Source: Achromobacter sp. B7
GTDB lineage: Bacteria; Pseudomonadota; Gammaproteobacteria; Burkholderiales; Burkholderiaceae_B
Length of the DNA stretch: 64,000 nucleotides
Reading direction: 5' to 3'
Assembly (NCBI RefSeq): GCF_003600685.1
Contig: NZ_CP032084.1
Location: forward strand, 4,340,001 to 4,404,000
Both the position numbers and the translations under genes were made by a program. Under the pieces are notes generated by a model that was not told the origin of the DNA, did not search any database, and saw only the letters and a list, made by a program, of their open reading frames with translations. Positions 51,276 through 59,242 of the stretch are shown in pieces. The number at the start of each line of letters is the position of its first letter. Within the stretch, counting starts at the first letter, position 1.

Positions 51276-51866
51276 TCACCCCTTGCCCGGCGCCAGCGGC
51301 ACCGGCGGGTTCGACAGCACGATCTGCGCGGCGGCGTCCAGGTCGGGCGCGCGGCAGTGCGGCAGCCGGTGGGGACCCTCGCGCCATTCGGTTTCGTTGC
51401 CGACGTCCAGCAAGATGGTGCGGCAGCCGGCCAGGTTGCCCGCTTCGATGTCGTCCAGGATGTCGCCGATGAACCAGGACGCGCGCAGGTCCAGGCCCAG
51501 CTCGTCGGCCGCGCGCAGCAGCAGGCCCGGCTTGGGCTTGCGGCAATCGCACTCGATGTCGTAGCCCTGAACCACGCCGTCGGGATGGTGCGGGCACCAA
51601 TAGAAGCCTTCCAGGTGGGCGCCGGCCGCCATGAACATCGACGCCAGCTTCACGTGCACGGCATCCAGGGCGCTGGCCGCGAACATGCCGCGCGCCACGC
51701 CCGACTGGTTGCTGATGACCACCAGCGGCAGGTCCGAGGCGGCCAGGCGCGACAGGCCCGCCAGCGCCATGGGCGCGTAGGCCATGCGCGCGGGGTCCAC
51801 GTTGTAGGGTTCGTCCGCCAACACCGTGCCGTCCTTGTCCAGAAAGACCGCCGGCCTCAAGGCCAT
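51276..51866 (-). CDS. HAD-superfamily phosphatase, GmhB-like (heptose bisphosphate phosphatase)
   Basis: The 196-residue enzyme has HAD motif I FLDKDGTVL, motif II VVISNQSG, motif III KPKPG and motif IV GDILDDIEAG. The zinc-binding cysteine/histidine loop of GmhB (CPHHPDG ... CDCRK) is present. GmhB removes the 7-phosphate from glycero-manno-heptose 1,7-bisphosphate. Together with two GT9 genes this points to a heptose-containing product. It overlaps the SDR gene by ten bases. Confidence 0.9.
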   Translation of the reverse strand: MALRPAVFLDKDGTVLADEPYNVDPARMAYAPMALAGLSRLAASDLPLVVISNQSGVARGMFAASALDAVHVKLASMFMAAGAHLEGFYWCPHHPDGVVQGYDIECDCRKPKPGLLLRAADELGLDLRASWFIGDILDDIEAGNLAGCRTILLDVGNETEWREGPHRLPHCRAPDLDAAAQIVLSNPPVPLAPGKG

Positions 51867-52600
51867 GACGTTTCCTTCATCGGCAGCACCATGATTTCAG
51901 GCACCACCGTTTCTTCCGGCTGCGTCAACACGAAGCGCACCGCGCGCGCCACATTGGCGGGGTCTTGCAGCGTGTTGGTATCGATGTCCGGAAAGCGGTC
52001 AAGCAGGAACGGGGTGCGCATGCCGCCCGCAATCACCGCGCTGACCTTGATGCCCGCGCCGCGCAGTTCGGCGTGCAAGGCATGCGACAAGCCCATCAAG
52101 CCCCACTTGCTGGCGTGATAGGCGCTGGCATTGGGCCAGGCGCGCCGCGCGGCGGTGGAGGCCACGTTGACGATGTGGCCGCCCGGGCTGAGCCGGTCCT
52201 TACCCAGCTTGGCCATCAGGAAGGGCCCCGTCAGGTTGGTGCGCAGCACGCGTTCCCACACGTCGGGGTCCAGGTCGTCGATGGGCGCGGTCACGTCCAC
52301 GCCCGCGCTATTGACAATGGCATCCAGCTTGCCGAACTGGCGCACCACCGCGTCCAGCCCTTCGCGCACGTCGGCCACCACACCCACGTCCATGATGCAG
52401 GCCATGACGTTGGCGCCCTGCTCCGACAGCCGGCGAGCCAGCGCGGTGGCGCGCTGTTCATCGACGTCGGTCACCGCAACGCTGGCGCCTTCCGCCGCCA
52501 ACATTTCGCACAGCGCCGCGCCCAGGCCGCTGCCTCCGCCGGTCACCAGCACGCAGCGCCCTTTCAGGCTTTCAAAGTGGTTGTTCGCAAGGTCGGTCAT
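51857..52600 (-). CDS. Short-chain dehydrogenase/reductase
   Basis: The 247-residue SDR has GGGSGLGAAL (coenzyme binding), NSAGVD, the catalytic SAYHASKWGL (Y-x3-K) and a serine three residues into ASTAARRAW. It is a classical SDR of unknown substrate, most likely acting on a sugar or sugar precursor given its place between a GT4 gene and a heptose phosphatase gene. Confidence 0.9.
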   Translation of the reverse strand: MTDLANNHFESLKGRCVLVTGGGSGLGAALCEMLAAEGASVAVTDVDEQRATALARRLSEQGANVMACIMDVGVVADVREGLDAVVRQFGKLDAIVNSAGVDVTAPIDDLDPDVWERVLRTNLTGPFLMAKLGKDRLSPGGHIVNVASTAARRAWPNASAYHASKWGLMGLSHALHAELRGAGIKVSAVIAGGMRTPFLLDRFPDIDTNTLQDPANVARAVRFVLTQPEETVVPEIMVLPMKETSWP

Positions 52601-52657
52601 CGTGTACTCCGTGATTGGTCCGGACCCGGTCCGGGGTTATTCAAGGGCTATGTCGGA

Positions 52658-53929
52658 TCAAGCCGCAATGCGCGTGGCGTGGCGATCCGCGTGGACGGCG
52701 CCGGCCACCATGTGCCCGTAGACGGACATCAGGTCCTGGCCTACCCGCTTCCAGGTATAGAGACGGCGCGCGCGCATCCGGCCGGCCTCGCCCATGCGGG
52801 CGCGCAAATGCGGATCGGCGGCCAGCTCGGCCAGGCGCTGCGCCAGCGCGTCCGGATCGCGGGGCGGCACCAGGAAACCCGTCTTGCCATGCACCACCGT
52901 GCTGCGAATGCCGCCGGTGTCAGAGCCGACCACGGGTTTGCCGCAGGCCATGGCTTCGACCGGCGTAATGCCAAAGGGCTCGTACCACGGCGTGGTCACG
53001 AACACGTCGCTGGCGCTGTAATAAGTGGCCAATTGATCGCGGTGACGGCGGCCAGTGAACTCCACCCATTGCGCTACGCCCTCTTCGTCGGCAATGCGGC
53101 GCAGGCGGCCGATCTCGGGCGTCGAGGCCTCGTCGGCGCTATCGCTGTTTCCGCCCACGATGCACAGCCGCGCGTTCACGCCATGCTGGTGGCGCAGGCG
53201 CCCCAGGGCGCGAATGACGTTGTCAACGCCCTTGCGCGGCACCATCCGGCCCAGCTGCAACAGCGTGAATGCGGAATCGTCCCAGCCCAGTGCGGCGCGG
53301 GATGCGGCGGCGGGACGCGGCGCCATTTCGGCGGCGTCGTAACCACAAGGCACGATCTCGATGCGACGGGGGTCGGCGCCATACAGTTCGATCAGGTCGG
53401 CCCGGTCTTGCGGGCACTCGGCCACGATACGGTCGGCGCGGCGCGTGATTTCGTCTTCGATATCAAAGCGCACGTCGGGAAACAGGTCGGCCTCTTGCTG
53501 GTGGCGGCGGCGCACCTTGCCCAGCGCGTGGAAGGTCACTGCCAGCGGAATGCCGAAGTGCTGGGCCACGGGCAGCGCGGCCATCGCGGACATGAAAAAG
53601 TTGGCGTGGATGACGTCATAGCCGCGCCCCTGCCGGCCGAAATAGCGCAGCAGGAAGGCCGAGAACTCATCCATGTACGGCAGCATTTTTTCTTTGGGCA
53701 GGTAGCTGTCGGGGCCTGCCGGCACATGCACGACACGCACGCCGCGCATCATGGTCTGCTCGGCCTCCAACGCGGGGTTGTCCTTGCGGGTGAACACATC
53801 CACCTGCATGCCGGCGCGCGCAAGTTCGCGCGCCACATTCGCCACATAAACGTTCTGGCCGCCGCTGTCCACGCTGCCTGCAATTGCAAGCGGCGAGGCA
53901 TGCTCACTGATGATGGCAATTCTTTTCAT
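52658..53929 (-). CDS. GT4 glycosyltransferase
   Basis: The 423-residue enzyme has the N-terminal SGGQNVYVANVARELARAG motif of sucrose-phosphate-synthase/MshA-like GT4 enzymes, LQLGRMVPRKGVDNVIRALG, and the E-x7-E donor site in YEPFGITPVEAMACGKPVVG. It starts after a 160-base gap holding a strong perfect hairpin, so this gene and the six coupled ones after it may form a separately controlled sub-operon. Sugar unknown. Confidence 0.9.
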   Translation of the reverse strand: MKRIAIISEHASPLAIAGSVDSGGQNVYVANVARELARAGMQVDVFTRKDNPALEAEQTMMRGVRVVHVPAGPDSYLPKEKMLPYMDEFSAFLLRYFGRQGRGYDVIHANFFMSAMAALPVAQHFGIPLAVTFHALGKVRRRHQQEADLFPDVRFDIEDEITRRADRIVAECPQDRADLIELYGADPRRIEIVPCGYDAAEMAPRPAAASRAALGWDDSAFTLLQLGRMVPRKGVDNVIRALGRLRHQHGVNARLCIVGGNSDSADEASTPEIGRLRRIADEEGVAQWVEFTGRRHRDQLATYYSASDVFVTTPWYEPFGITPVEAMACGKPVVGSDTGGIRSTVVHGKTGFLVPPRDPDALAQRLAELAADPHLRARMGEAGRMRARRLYTWKRVGQDLMSVYGHMVAGAVHADRHATRIAA

Positions 53930-54044
53930 GGTCCGACTCCGTTGATCGTGCCTGTTTCCAAACCAACGATGAGCAAGTGGTGTGCCAAAGCGCACGCCAC
54001 CACGGCGATGCAACGTGTCGATATTCAGGGGTCGGTTTTTTGAC

Positions 54045-54079
54045 ACGGCACTTCTTACACGCACGGTAAGAAGTGCCGT
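54045..54079. repeat. Perfect 14-bp inverted repeat between the ABC-receiver gene and the GT4 gene
   Basis: ACGGCACTTCTTAC (54045-54058) and GTAAGAAGTGCCGT (54066-54079) form a perfect stem with a 7-base loop. Read in the direction of the operon the stem is followed by six A, not T, so it is not a standard terminator. A mRNA processing or insulating element, or an operator, is possible. Confidence 0.8.
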
Positions 54080-54088
54080 ATCGCACGC

Positions 54089-56863
54089 TTAGGCCTCGGT
54101 GCCCTCTGCGCCTTTGTCTGTGCTTTTGTCTGCGCTTTTGTCAGTGCGTTTGTCGGCCCGTTTGCCGCCCGCGGGCGGCAGCATTGCGCCCACGGTCGCC
54201 AGCAATTCGTTAGGGTCCACCGGCTTGGCCAGATGCACCTGAAAGCCCGCCAGCAAGCTGCGCAAGCGGTACTCGGGGCTGACGTGGCCCGACAGCGCGA
54301 TGGCCGGCAGGCGATGCGCCAGCGACGCGCCGCGCCGCGCTTCCATGTCGCGAATGCGGCCCACGACCTCGTAGCCGTCCATGTCTCCCAGCGACAGGTC
54401 GCAGATCAGCACGCGCGGCCAGTGGTCGGGCGGCAGATCGGCGAACGCCTTCAACACTTCCTGGCCCGTCGTGCATTGCGAAACGTCGGCGCCGTTGGAC
54501 CGCAGGATCTCTGCCACCATGTCGCCCGCTTCCGGCTGGTCATCCACCACCATCACCGTGGCGCCTTGCAGGTCGGGCAGGCCGACGTCGGCGCGCAACG
54601 CGGTCGCCTCTACCGCGCGCACCGGAAAATCAGCGCAATAGGTCAGCCCGCCGGCCGGCCCCGTGGTGCTGTGGAACGCACCGCCCTGGCGCTGCACCTC
54701 CGCCGCCAATTGCGCCGGGTCCAACGCAGCGGCGGCGCGCAGCGGCTCGGGCATGTTCAGCGAAATGTCAGCGGGCACGGCCTCCGGCTCATCCGGCTGC
54801 GCCGCCACCGTCCGGCCGTCCGTGACGGCAAGCCGCGTCATCTGCCCTTCGCGTTGCAGGCGTATCTCGATGCGGCCGCCCATCGGCGTAACGGCAATGG
54901 CGTGCAGGCACATGTCCCACACCAGCTGCTGCAACGAACTGGGGTCGCCGGTGATGCGCGCGGCCTCGTTGCCGATGGTCGTGTACACGTTCACGCCCTT
55001 GTCCTGCGCCAGTTCGCGCGCGGCGTCCAGCACGCCCGCCACCACGGCCACCAGGTTCACGGGCTGGCGCGTTTCGCGCCCCATGGCTTCTTCCAAGGCG
55101 GACTGCTGGCGTTGCAGCGCCCACATCTGCGCGTACATGCCCTGCCGCTTGAGCAGGTCTTCATGACGGCCCTGCTCGATCACACGGCCTCGGTCCAGCA
55201 CCAGAATGTTATGCGCGTGAACAATCGTGGAAAGGCGGTGCGCGATGATCAGCGTGGTGCGCCCGCGCGAGATGCGCTCCAGCTCGCCCTGAATGGCGCG
55301 TTCGGTGCGCGTATCCAGCGCCGAGGTGGCTTCGTCGAACACCACGATGGACGGGTTTTTCAAGATAGCCCGCGCAATGGCGATGCGCTGCCGTTCGCCA
55401 CCGGACAGCATCACGCCACGCTCGCCCACCGGCGTCTCGTAGCCGTCGGGCAGGCTTTCGATAAAGTCATGCACCCGCGCGCCCCGCGCCGCTTGCACGA
55501 CCTGGTCGCGCGTGGCCTCGGGCCGGCTGTAGGCGATGTTGTAGGCAATGGTCTCGTTGAACAGCAGCGTGTCTTGCGGCACGATGCCCAGCGCGCGGCG
55601 CAGGCTGCGCACGTTGACCGTGCGCAGGTCCTGCCCATTGATCAGGACGCGCCCGGCATCCGGGTCGTAAAAGCGGAACAGCAGGCGGGCCAGCGTGGAT
55701 TTGCCCGAGCCGCTGCCGCCCACCACCGCCAGCGTGGTGCCGGCCGGCACGGTGAAATCGATGTCCCACAAGATCTGCCGGCCGGGGTCGTAGCCAAAGC
55801 TCACGCCCTCGAAACGTATTTCGCCCGCGCCCGGGTCCAGCGCGGGCAGGTTGGGGTCATCGCCCGTTTCAGGCGGATGCCGCAGCAGATCGCACACGCG
55901 TTCGGCGTTCACAAACGCTTCCTTGGCCTGCCGGAATATCAGGCCCAGCGTATTGAGCGGCAGGCATATCTGGATGATGTAGGCGTTGACCAGCACCAGG
56001 TCGCCCACCGTCATCTGCGCGGTGACCACCTGCTGCCCGGCCAGCAGCATCACCGCCGCCACGCCGCAGGCGATGATGCCCGACTGCCCCACATGCAGCC
56101 GCGACAACGACCGCTGGTTGCGGATGCCCACCTCGGTCCATTCGTTCAGGATGCGGCTCAGGCGCGAAGATTCCAGCGCTTCGTTCGCGTTGAGTTTCAC
56201 TGCCTCGTAATTCAGCAAACTGTCAACCATCTGGCCGCTCGCCCGGGAATCCAGCTCGTTCAATCGGCGTTGATATCTAACGCGCTTTCTGACCAGCACC
56301 GTGGTGTAGGAAAAATAGGCAACGAAGGTCACCGTGACAATCAGCGCGAACCACGCGCTATAGCCCATCACCAGGATCAGCACCACGGAAACGATTTCGA
56401 CCAGGGTGGGCAGCAGGGTGAACAAGCCCGTGCCCAGCAGGAAACCCAGGCCGGCCGTGCCGCGTTCGACATCGCGCGCCAGGCCGCCGGTATTGCGGGC
56501 GCCGTGAAAGCGCGCGCCCAGCTGTTGCAGCTGCCCGAACACTCGCACCGTGAAGTCGGCGACGGTGCGCTGGGCCACCTTGACGAAGACCACATCCCGC
56601 AGCTCGGTGAACACGCTGCCGCCAAAGCGGATCAAGGCATAGGCCAACAACAGGAACACGGGCAGCATCAGCGGGCCTGGCGCGCTGAAGGTGTCAACGA
56701 TCGTTTTCAGAACGACCGGCACCAGCACCATCAGCAGCTTGGCGGCCACCAGCAATGCCACCGCCGCGCCGGTGCGACGTCGATACTTCCACAGCGCCGC
56801 CCAGATGGTGCGGTTGACTTCCTTGCGAGCGAAATCATTCGCGCTGGCGTCTGCTTCTTTCAT
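54089..56863 (-). CDS. Atm1-type ABC exporter fused to a degenerate kinase ATPase domain and a receiver domain
   Basis: The 924-residue protein has six transmembrane helices (about 30-320), with Atm1-like stretches such as NTGGLARDVERG and LDSRASGQMVDSLLNYEAVK, and an intact ATPase: Walker A 382-390, Q430, signature LSGGERQ 486-492, Walker B to Asp510-Glu511, His542. Residues 601-750 follow the order of a histidine-kinase HATPase domain, but the N-box asparagines are Asp650 and His654, the G1 box is TDGRT and no G2 box or HisKA histidine remains. Residues 768-895 are a receiver with Asp774, Asp775, phospho-acceptor Asp822, Ser858 and Lys880 intact. A KxDK repeat tail ends it. Exporter activity may be gated by phosphorylation. 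Confidence 0.9.
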   Translation of the reverse strand: MKEADASANDFARKEVNRTIWAALWKYRRRTGAAVALLVAAKLLMVLVPVVLKTIVDTFSAPGPLMLPVFLLLAYALIRFGGSVFTELRDVVFVKVAQRTVADFTVRVFGQLQQLGARFHGARNTGGLARDVERGTAGLGFLLGTGLFTLLPTLVEIVSVVLILVMGYSAWFALIVTVTFVAYFSYTTVLVRKRVRYQRRLNELDSRASGQMVDSLLNYEAVKLNANEALESSRLSRILNEWTEVGIRNQRSLSRLHVGQSGIIACGVAAVMLLAGQQVVTAQMTVGDLVLVNAYIIQICLPLNTLGLIFRQAKEAFVNAERVCDLLRHPPETGDDPNLPALDPGAGEIRFEGVSFGYDPGRQILWDIDFTVPAGTTLAVVGGSGSGKSTLARLLFRFYDPDAGRVLINGQDLRTVNVRSLRRALGIVPQDTLLFNETIAYNIAYSRPEATRDQVVQAARGARVHDFIESLPDGYETPVGERGVMLSGGERQRIAIARAILKNPSIVVFDEATSALDTRTERAIQGELERISRGRTTLIIAHRLSTIVHAHNILVLDRGRVIEQGRHEDLLKRQGMYAQMWALQRQQSALEEAMGRETRQPVNLVAVVAGVLDAARELAQDKGVNVYTTIGNEAARITGDPSSLQQLVWDMCLHAIAVTPMGGRIEIRLQREGQMTRLAVTDGRTVAAQPDEPEAVPADISLNMPEPLRAAAALDPAQLAAEVQRQGGAFHSTTGPAGGLTYCADFPVRAVEATALRADVGLPDLQGATVMVVDDQPEAGDMVAEILRSNGADVSQCTTGQEVLKAFADLPPDHWPRVLICDLSLGDMDGYEVVGRIRDMEARRGASLAHRLPAIALSGHVSPEYRLRSLLAGFQVHLAKPVDPNELLATVGAMLPPAGGKRADKRTDKSADKSTDKGAEGTEA
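54107..54166 (-). repeat. Five 12-bp units at the 3' end of the ABC-receiver gene
   Basis: Units of the type TGCGCTTTTGTC on the plus strand encode S/T-A/T-D-K tetrapeptides in the last 25 residues of the fusion protein. Confidence 0.85.
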
Positions 56864-56977
56864 GGGACCGGCCCTCAAAACGATGAGCGCCGGGGCCAGC
56901 AAATGCCGTTCCGCGCGTACCGGTTCCGGGTGAACGGGGGTGCGGAAAAATCAGGCCCCGCGGACTTGGGCGCTGGC

Positions 56978-57451
56978 TCAGGCGCTGGCTTGGGCGTCCA
57001 CCTGGGCGTGCACGCAGGCTTTGAACAGATGCGCGATGGCGCCGGACAGTGCTTCGTCAAACCAGGGGTTGGCGCCGCTGACCGCCACCACCACGCCATC
57101 GACCACCGCGCTGCCCCAGACCAGCACGTCGCCCTGGGCGACCAGATGCGGTTGCAACGCCAGCACCTCGTGGCTGGGCCGGCCGGTGCGCCAGCTCAAG
57201 CGCGCCTTGGCGCGCGCATAGGCGCCATAGTCGGCGTCCCACTTGGACGTGTCGCCGATGCTTTTTTCGTACAGGATGGCCGATTCAAAATCGCCGTCGG
57301 CGGGCCGCGCCTGGGGGTCCATGATCACCACGTGCAAGAAGCCGCTCTCGCCTACGCGCCGATCGGCGCGGGCCGCCTCCAGCATCGGCATGGCCAGCTG
57401 TACGGCTTGTTCTGCCGCCTCGCGGTGGCGGGTCTGGGGCAAGGTGTTCAT
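56978..57451 (-). CDS. GlcG/HbpS-like protein
   Basis: The 157-residue protein ends in the pattern of GlcG/HbpS proteins: YARAKARLSWRTGRPSHEV, PHLVAQGDVLVWGSAVVDG and VVVAVSGANPWFDEALSGAIAH. HbpS of Streptomyces is a haem-binding accessory sensor, and GlcG-type relatives are of unknown role. No signal peptide is visible, so it is probably cytoplasmic. AGGAGG lies before the ATG. It sits between a GT2 gene and the ABC-receiver fusion. Assignment rests on the C-terminal half. Confidence 0.6.
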   Translation of the reverse strand: MNTLPQTRHREAAEQAVQLAMPMLEAARADRRVGESGFLHVVIMDPQARPADGDFESAILYEKSIGDTSKWDADYGAYARAKARLSWRTGRPSHEVLALQPHLVAQGDVLVWGSAVVDGVVVAVSGANPWFDEALSGAIAHLFKACVHAQVDAQASA

Positions 57452-57522
57452 GTGGATCCTCCTGTTGACGGCGTCCGCGGCGGACGCGGTGGGTTGCAAT
57501 GGGAATGATGAACCGCCCCGCG

Positions 57523-58395
57523 TCACCCTGCGGCTTCCGTCTGCCAGACGGTGTTGAGCTTTTCGCAGGTGGCTGGGTCCAGGCGGCGACGGTGCTCGCG
57601 GATCAACTCCCATCCGGCCAGCGCGTCGCGGCAGGCGCGCAGGCGCTCGGGCCAGCCGGGCAGATCACGCAGCACGGCCAGGCTGCGCCGGGCCGCCATG
57701 CCCGCCGGCAGCCGCAGCCACGCGGTCCACAAGGCGTTGCGCGCCAGCATCCGGCGACGCAACGGCGCATCGCGCGACTTGGACGGCCAGTGGTAGGTTT
57801 CCAGGTCGGGCGCGTAAACGATGCGGCCCCCGTCAGCCATGATGTCCAGGCTTAACAAGGTTTCTTCGCCGCCGATGAAAAACGGTTCCCAGTAGCCGCC
57901 TGCGTCCATGAACGAGCGGGTGCGCATCACGTTCGCCCCCGCCATGAAGCCGACCAGCTCGGGGCCGATGCCGGCCAACGCCGGCAAGGGACTTTGCGCC
58001 ATGGCCGCGCAAGCGGGGTCCAGTCGCGCGTCCGCCCCGACCAGGATGCGGGCGTTCAGCACGGCAATCTCGGCATGCGCGTCCAGCAGATCGGCCGCGC
58101 GTTCCAGCGCCCCGGGCGCCCAGCAGGTGTCGTCATCGCAGAAAGCGACGTAGGGCGTGGTGACTTGAGCCACACCGTGATTGCGCCCCGCCGCGCCCAG
58201 GTTCTTGCCCACGCGCACCAGCAGCACCGCCGGAAATTCCTGCTGTAAATGATCGGCCGTCCCGTCGGTGGACCCGTTGTCCACCACGATGACGGGGTAG
58301 CCCCGGCAAAACGCATCCAGCCGTTCAAGCGTGCGCCGCAGTTCGCGCCAGCGGTTGTGGGTCAGCACCACAATGGATACGCGCTCTTCGCTCAC
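57523..58395 (-). CDS. GT2 glycosyltransferase
   Basis: The 290-residue enzyme has the GT2 core: VSIVVLTHNRWRELRRTLERL, VDNGSTDGTADHL and the metal/nucleotide motif AFCDDDTCW. GGEETLLSLDIMADGG supplies a likely catalytic base region. The start is the GTG that overlaps the PIG-L stop codon (GTGA), which fixes it well. No membrane helix is evident. Confidence 0.9.
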   Translation of the reverse strand: MSEERVSIVVLTHNRWRELRRTLERLDAFCRGYPVIVVDNGSTDGTADHLQQEFPAVLLVRVGKNLGAAGRNHGVAQVTTPYVAFCDDDTCWAPGALERAADLLDAHAEIAVLNARILVGADARLDPACAAMAQSPLPALAGIGPELVGFMAGANVMRTRSFMDAGGYWEPFFIGGEETLLSLDIMADGGRIVYAPDLETYHWPSKSRDAPLRRRMLARNALWTAWLRLPAGMAARRSLAVLRDLPGWPERLRACRDALAGWELIREHRRRLDPATCEKLNTVWQTEAAG

Positions 58396-59114
58396 GGGCA
58401 GTCCCCTTTGCTGGACAGGCGCCAATAGCGCTCGGGCCGGGACAGGTCTTCGGGCAGGCCGTTGAACCCCTTGATCTGACTGGCGTAGGCGGCAATGGCG
58501 TCTGCCTTGTCGGCGGGATCGCCCGCGAAACTGGCTGGCGTCAGCATCAGCCCGCGCGCGTGCAACTGGACCAGCCGCTGCTGCACGGTGCCCGGCTGGG
58601 CGCGATACGGCGCGTCTTCATACAGGAACCATGACATGCCGGGCCAGGTTTCCCAGGTCAGCAGCGCCGCGTCGCTGACCCGGATGTGATCGCCATGGAA
58701 CAGGCCCAGCGGTATCGCCACCGCGTCCGGCGCCAGCTCGTGCACCGTGCTGAGCAGCGCCTCGGTCAGCCGGGGCATGCCCGCATCCGGGCAGTCGATA
58801 TATTGGCAATCCAGCAGGTCCAGCGAACGGCCCTCGCAACGCAGCATGCCCAGGGCGCGGCGGTTTTCTTCATGGCGCGCGCGCAGCGATTCGCCGGCGC
58901 TGGCGAATCCGCAGGCGCGGTCCCAGTCCGTCAGCACGCCCGGGTCTGGCGGCACGCCGGTGAATACGGTGACGACCGTGCTGCCCGGACACCGGGCAAG
59001 CAGGCTCCCGCAGCTGAATACCGCGTCGTCCAGGTGCGGAGAAATGACGACCAGCGACCCGGCGCATCGGCCGGGGTCGCGCGCCGCTGGGGTGCAAGAG
59101 AAAGCGTCTGGCAT
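58392..59114 (-). CDS. PIG-L (LmbE-like) N-deacetylase
   Basis: The 240-residue protein has the zinc motif SPHLDDAVFSCG (H-x-D-D) and the distal FHGDHIRV histidine pair, both diagnostic of the PIG-L deacetylases that remove acetyl groups from GlcNAc-containing lipids, mycothiol/bacillithiol precursors or antibiotics. It is the first gene of the leftward run and is divergent from the large hybrid kinase gene, 128 bases away. The start ATG (MPDAFSC) is the best-supported but another ATG 12 codons upstream is possible. Confidence 0.88.
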   Translation of the reverse strand: MPDAFSCTPAARDPGRCAGSLVVISPHLDDAVFSCGSLLARCPGSTVVTVFTGVPPDPGVLTDWDRACGFASAGESLRARHEENRRALGMLRCEGRSLDLLDCQYIDCPDAGMPRLTEALLSTVHELAPDAVAIPLGLFHGDHIRVSDAALLTWETWPGMSWFLYEDAPYRAQPGTVQQRLVQLHARGLMLTPASFAGDPADKADAIAAYASQIKGFNGLPEDLSRPERYWRLSSKGDCP

Positions 59115-59242
59115 GAGGGGTGTCTGACCGGAATGGAATCTGCCCGCCATGCAGCAAGTCACGTACCCGACACAGGCCCCCCGACTGCCTTGTCCGGCTG
59201 TATCATCCCAGGCAACGCAGCCCATCGCGAGCCCTCCCCCCC

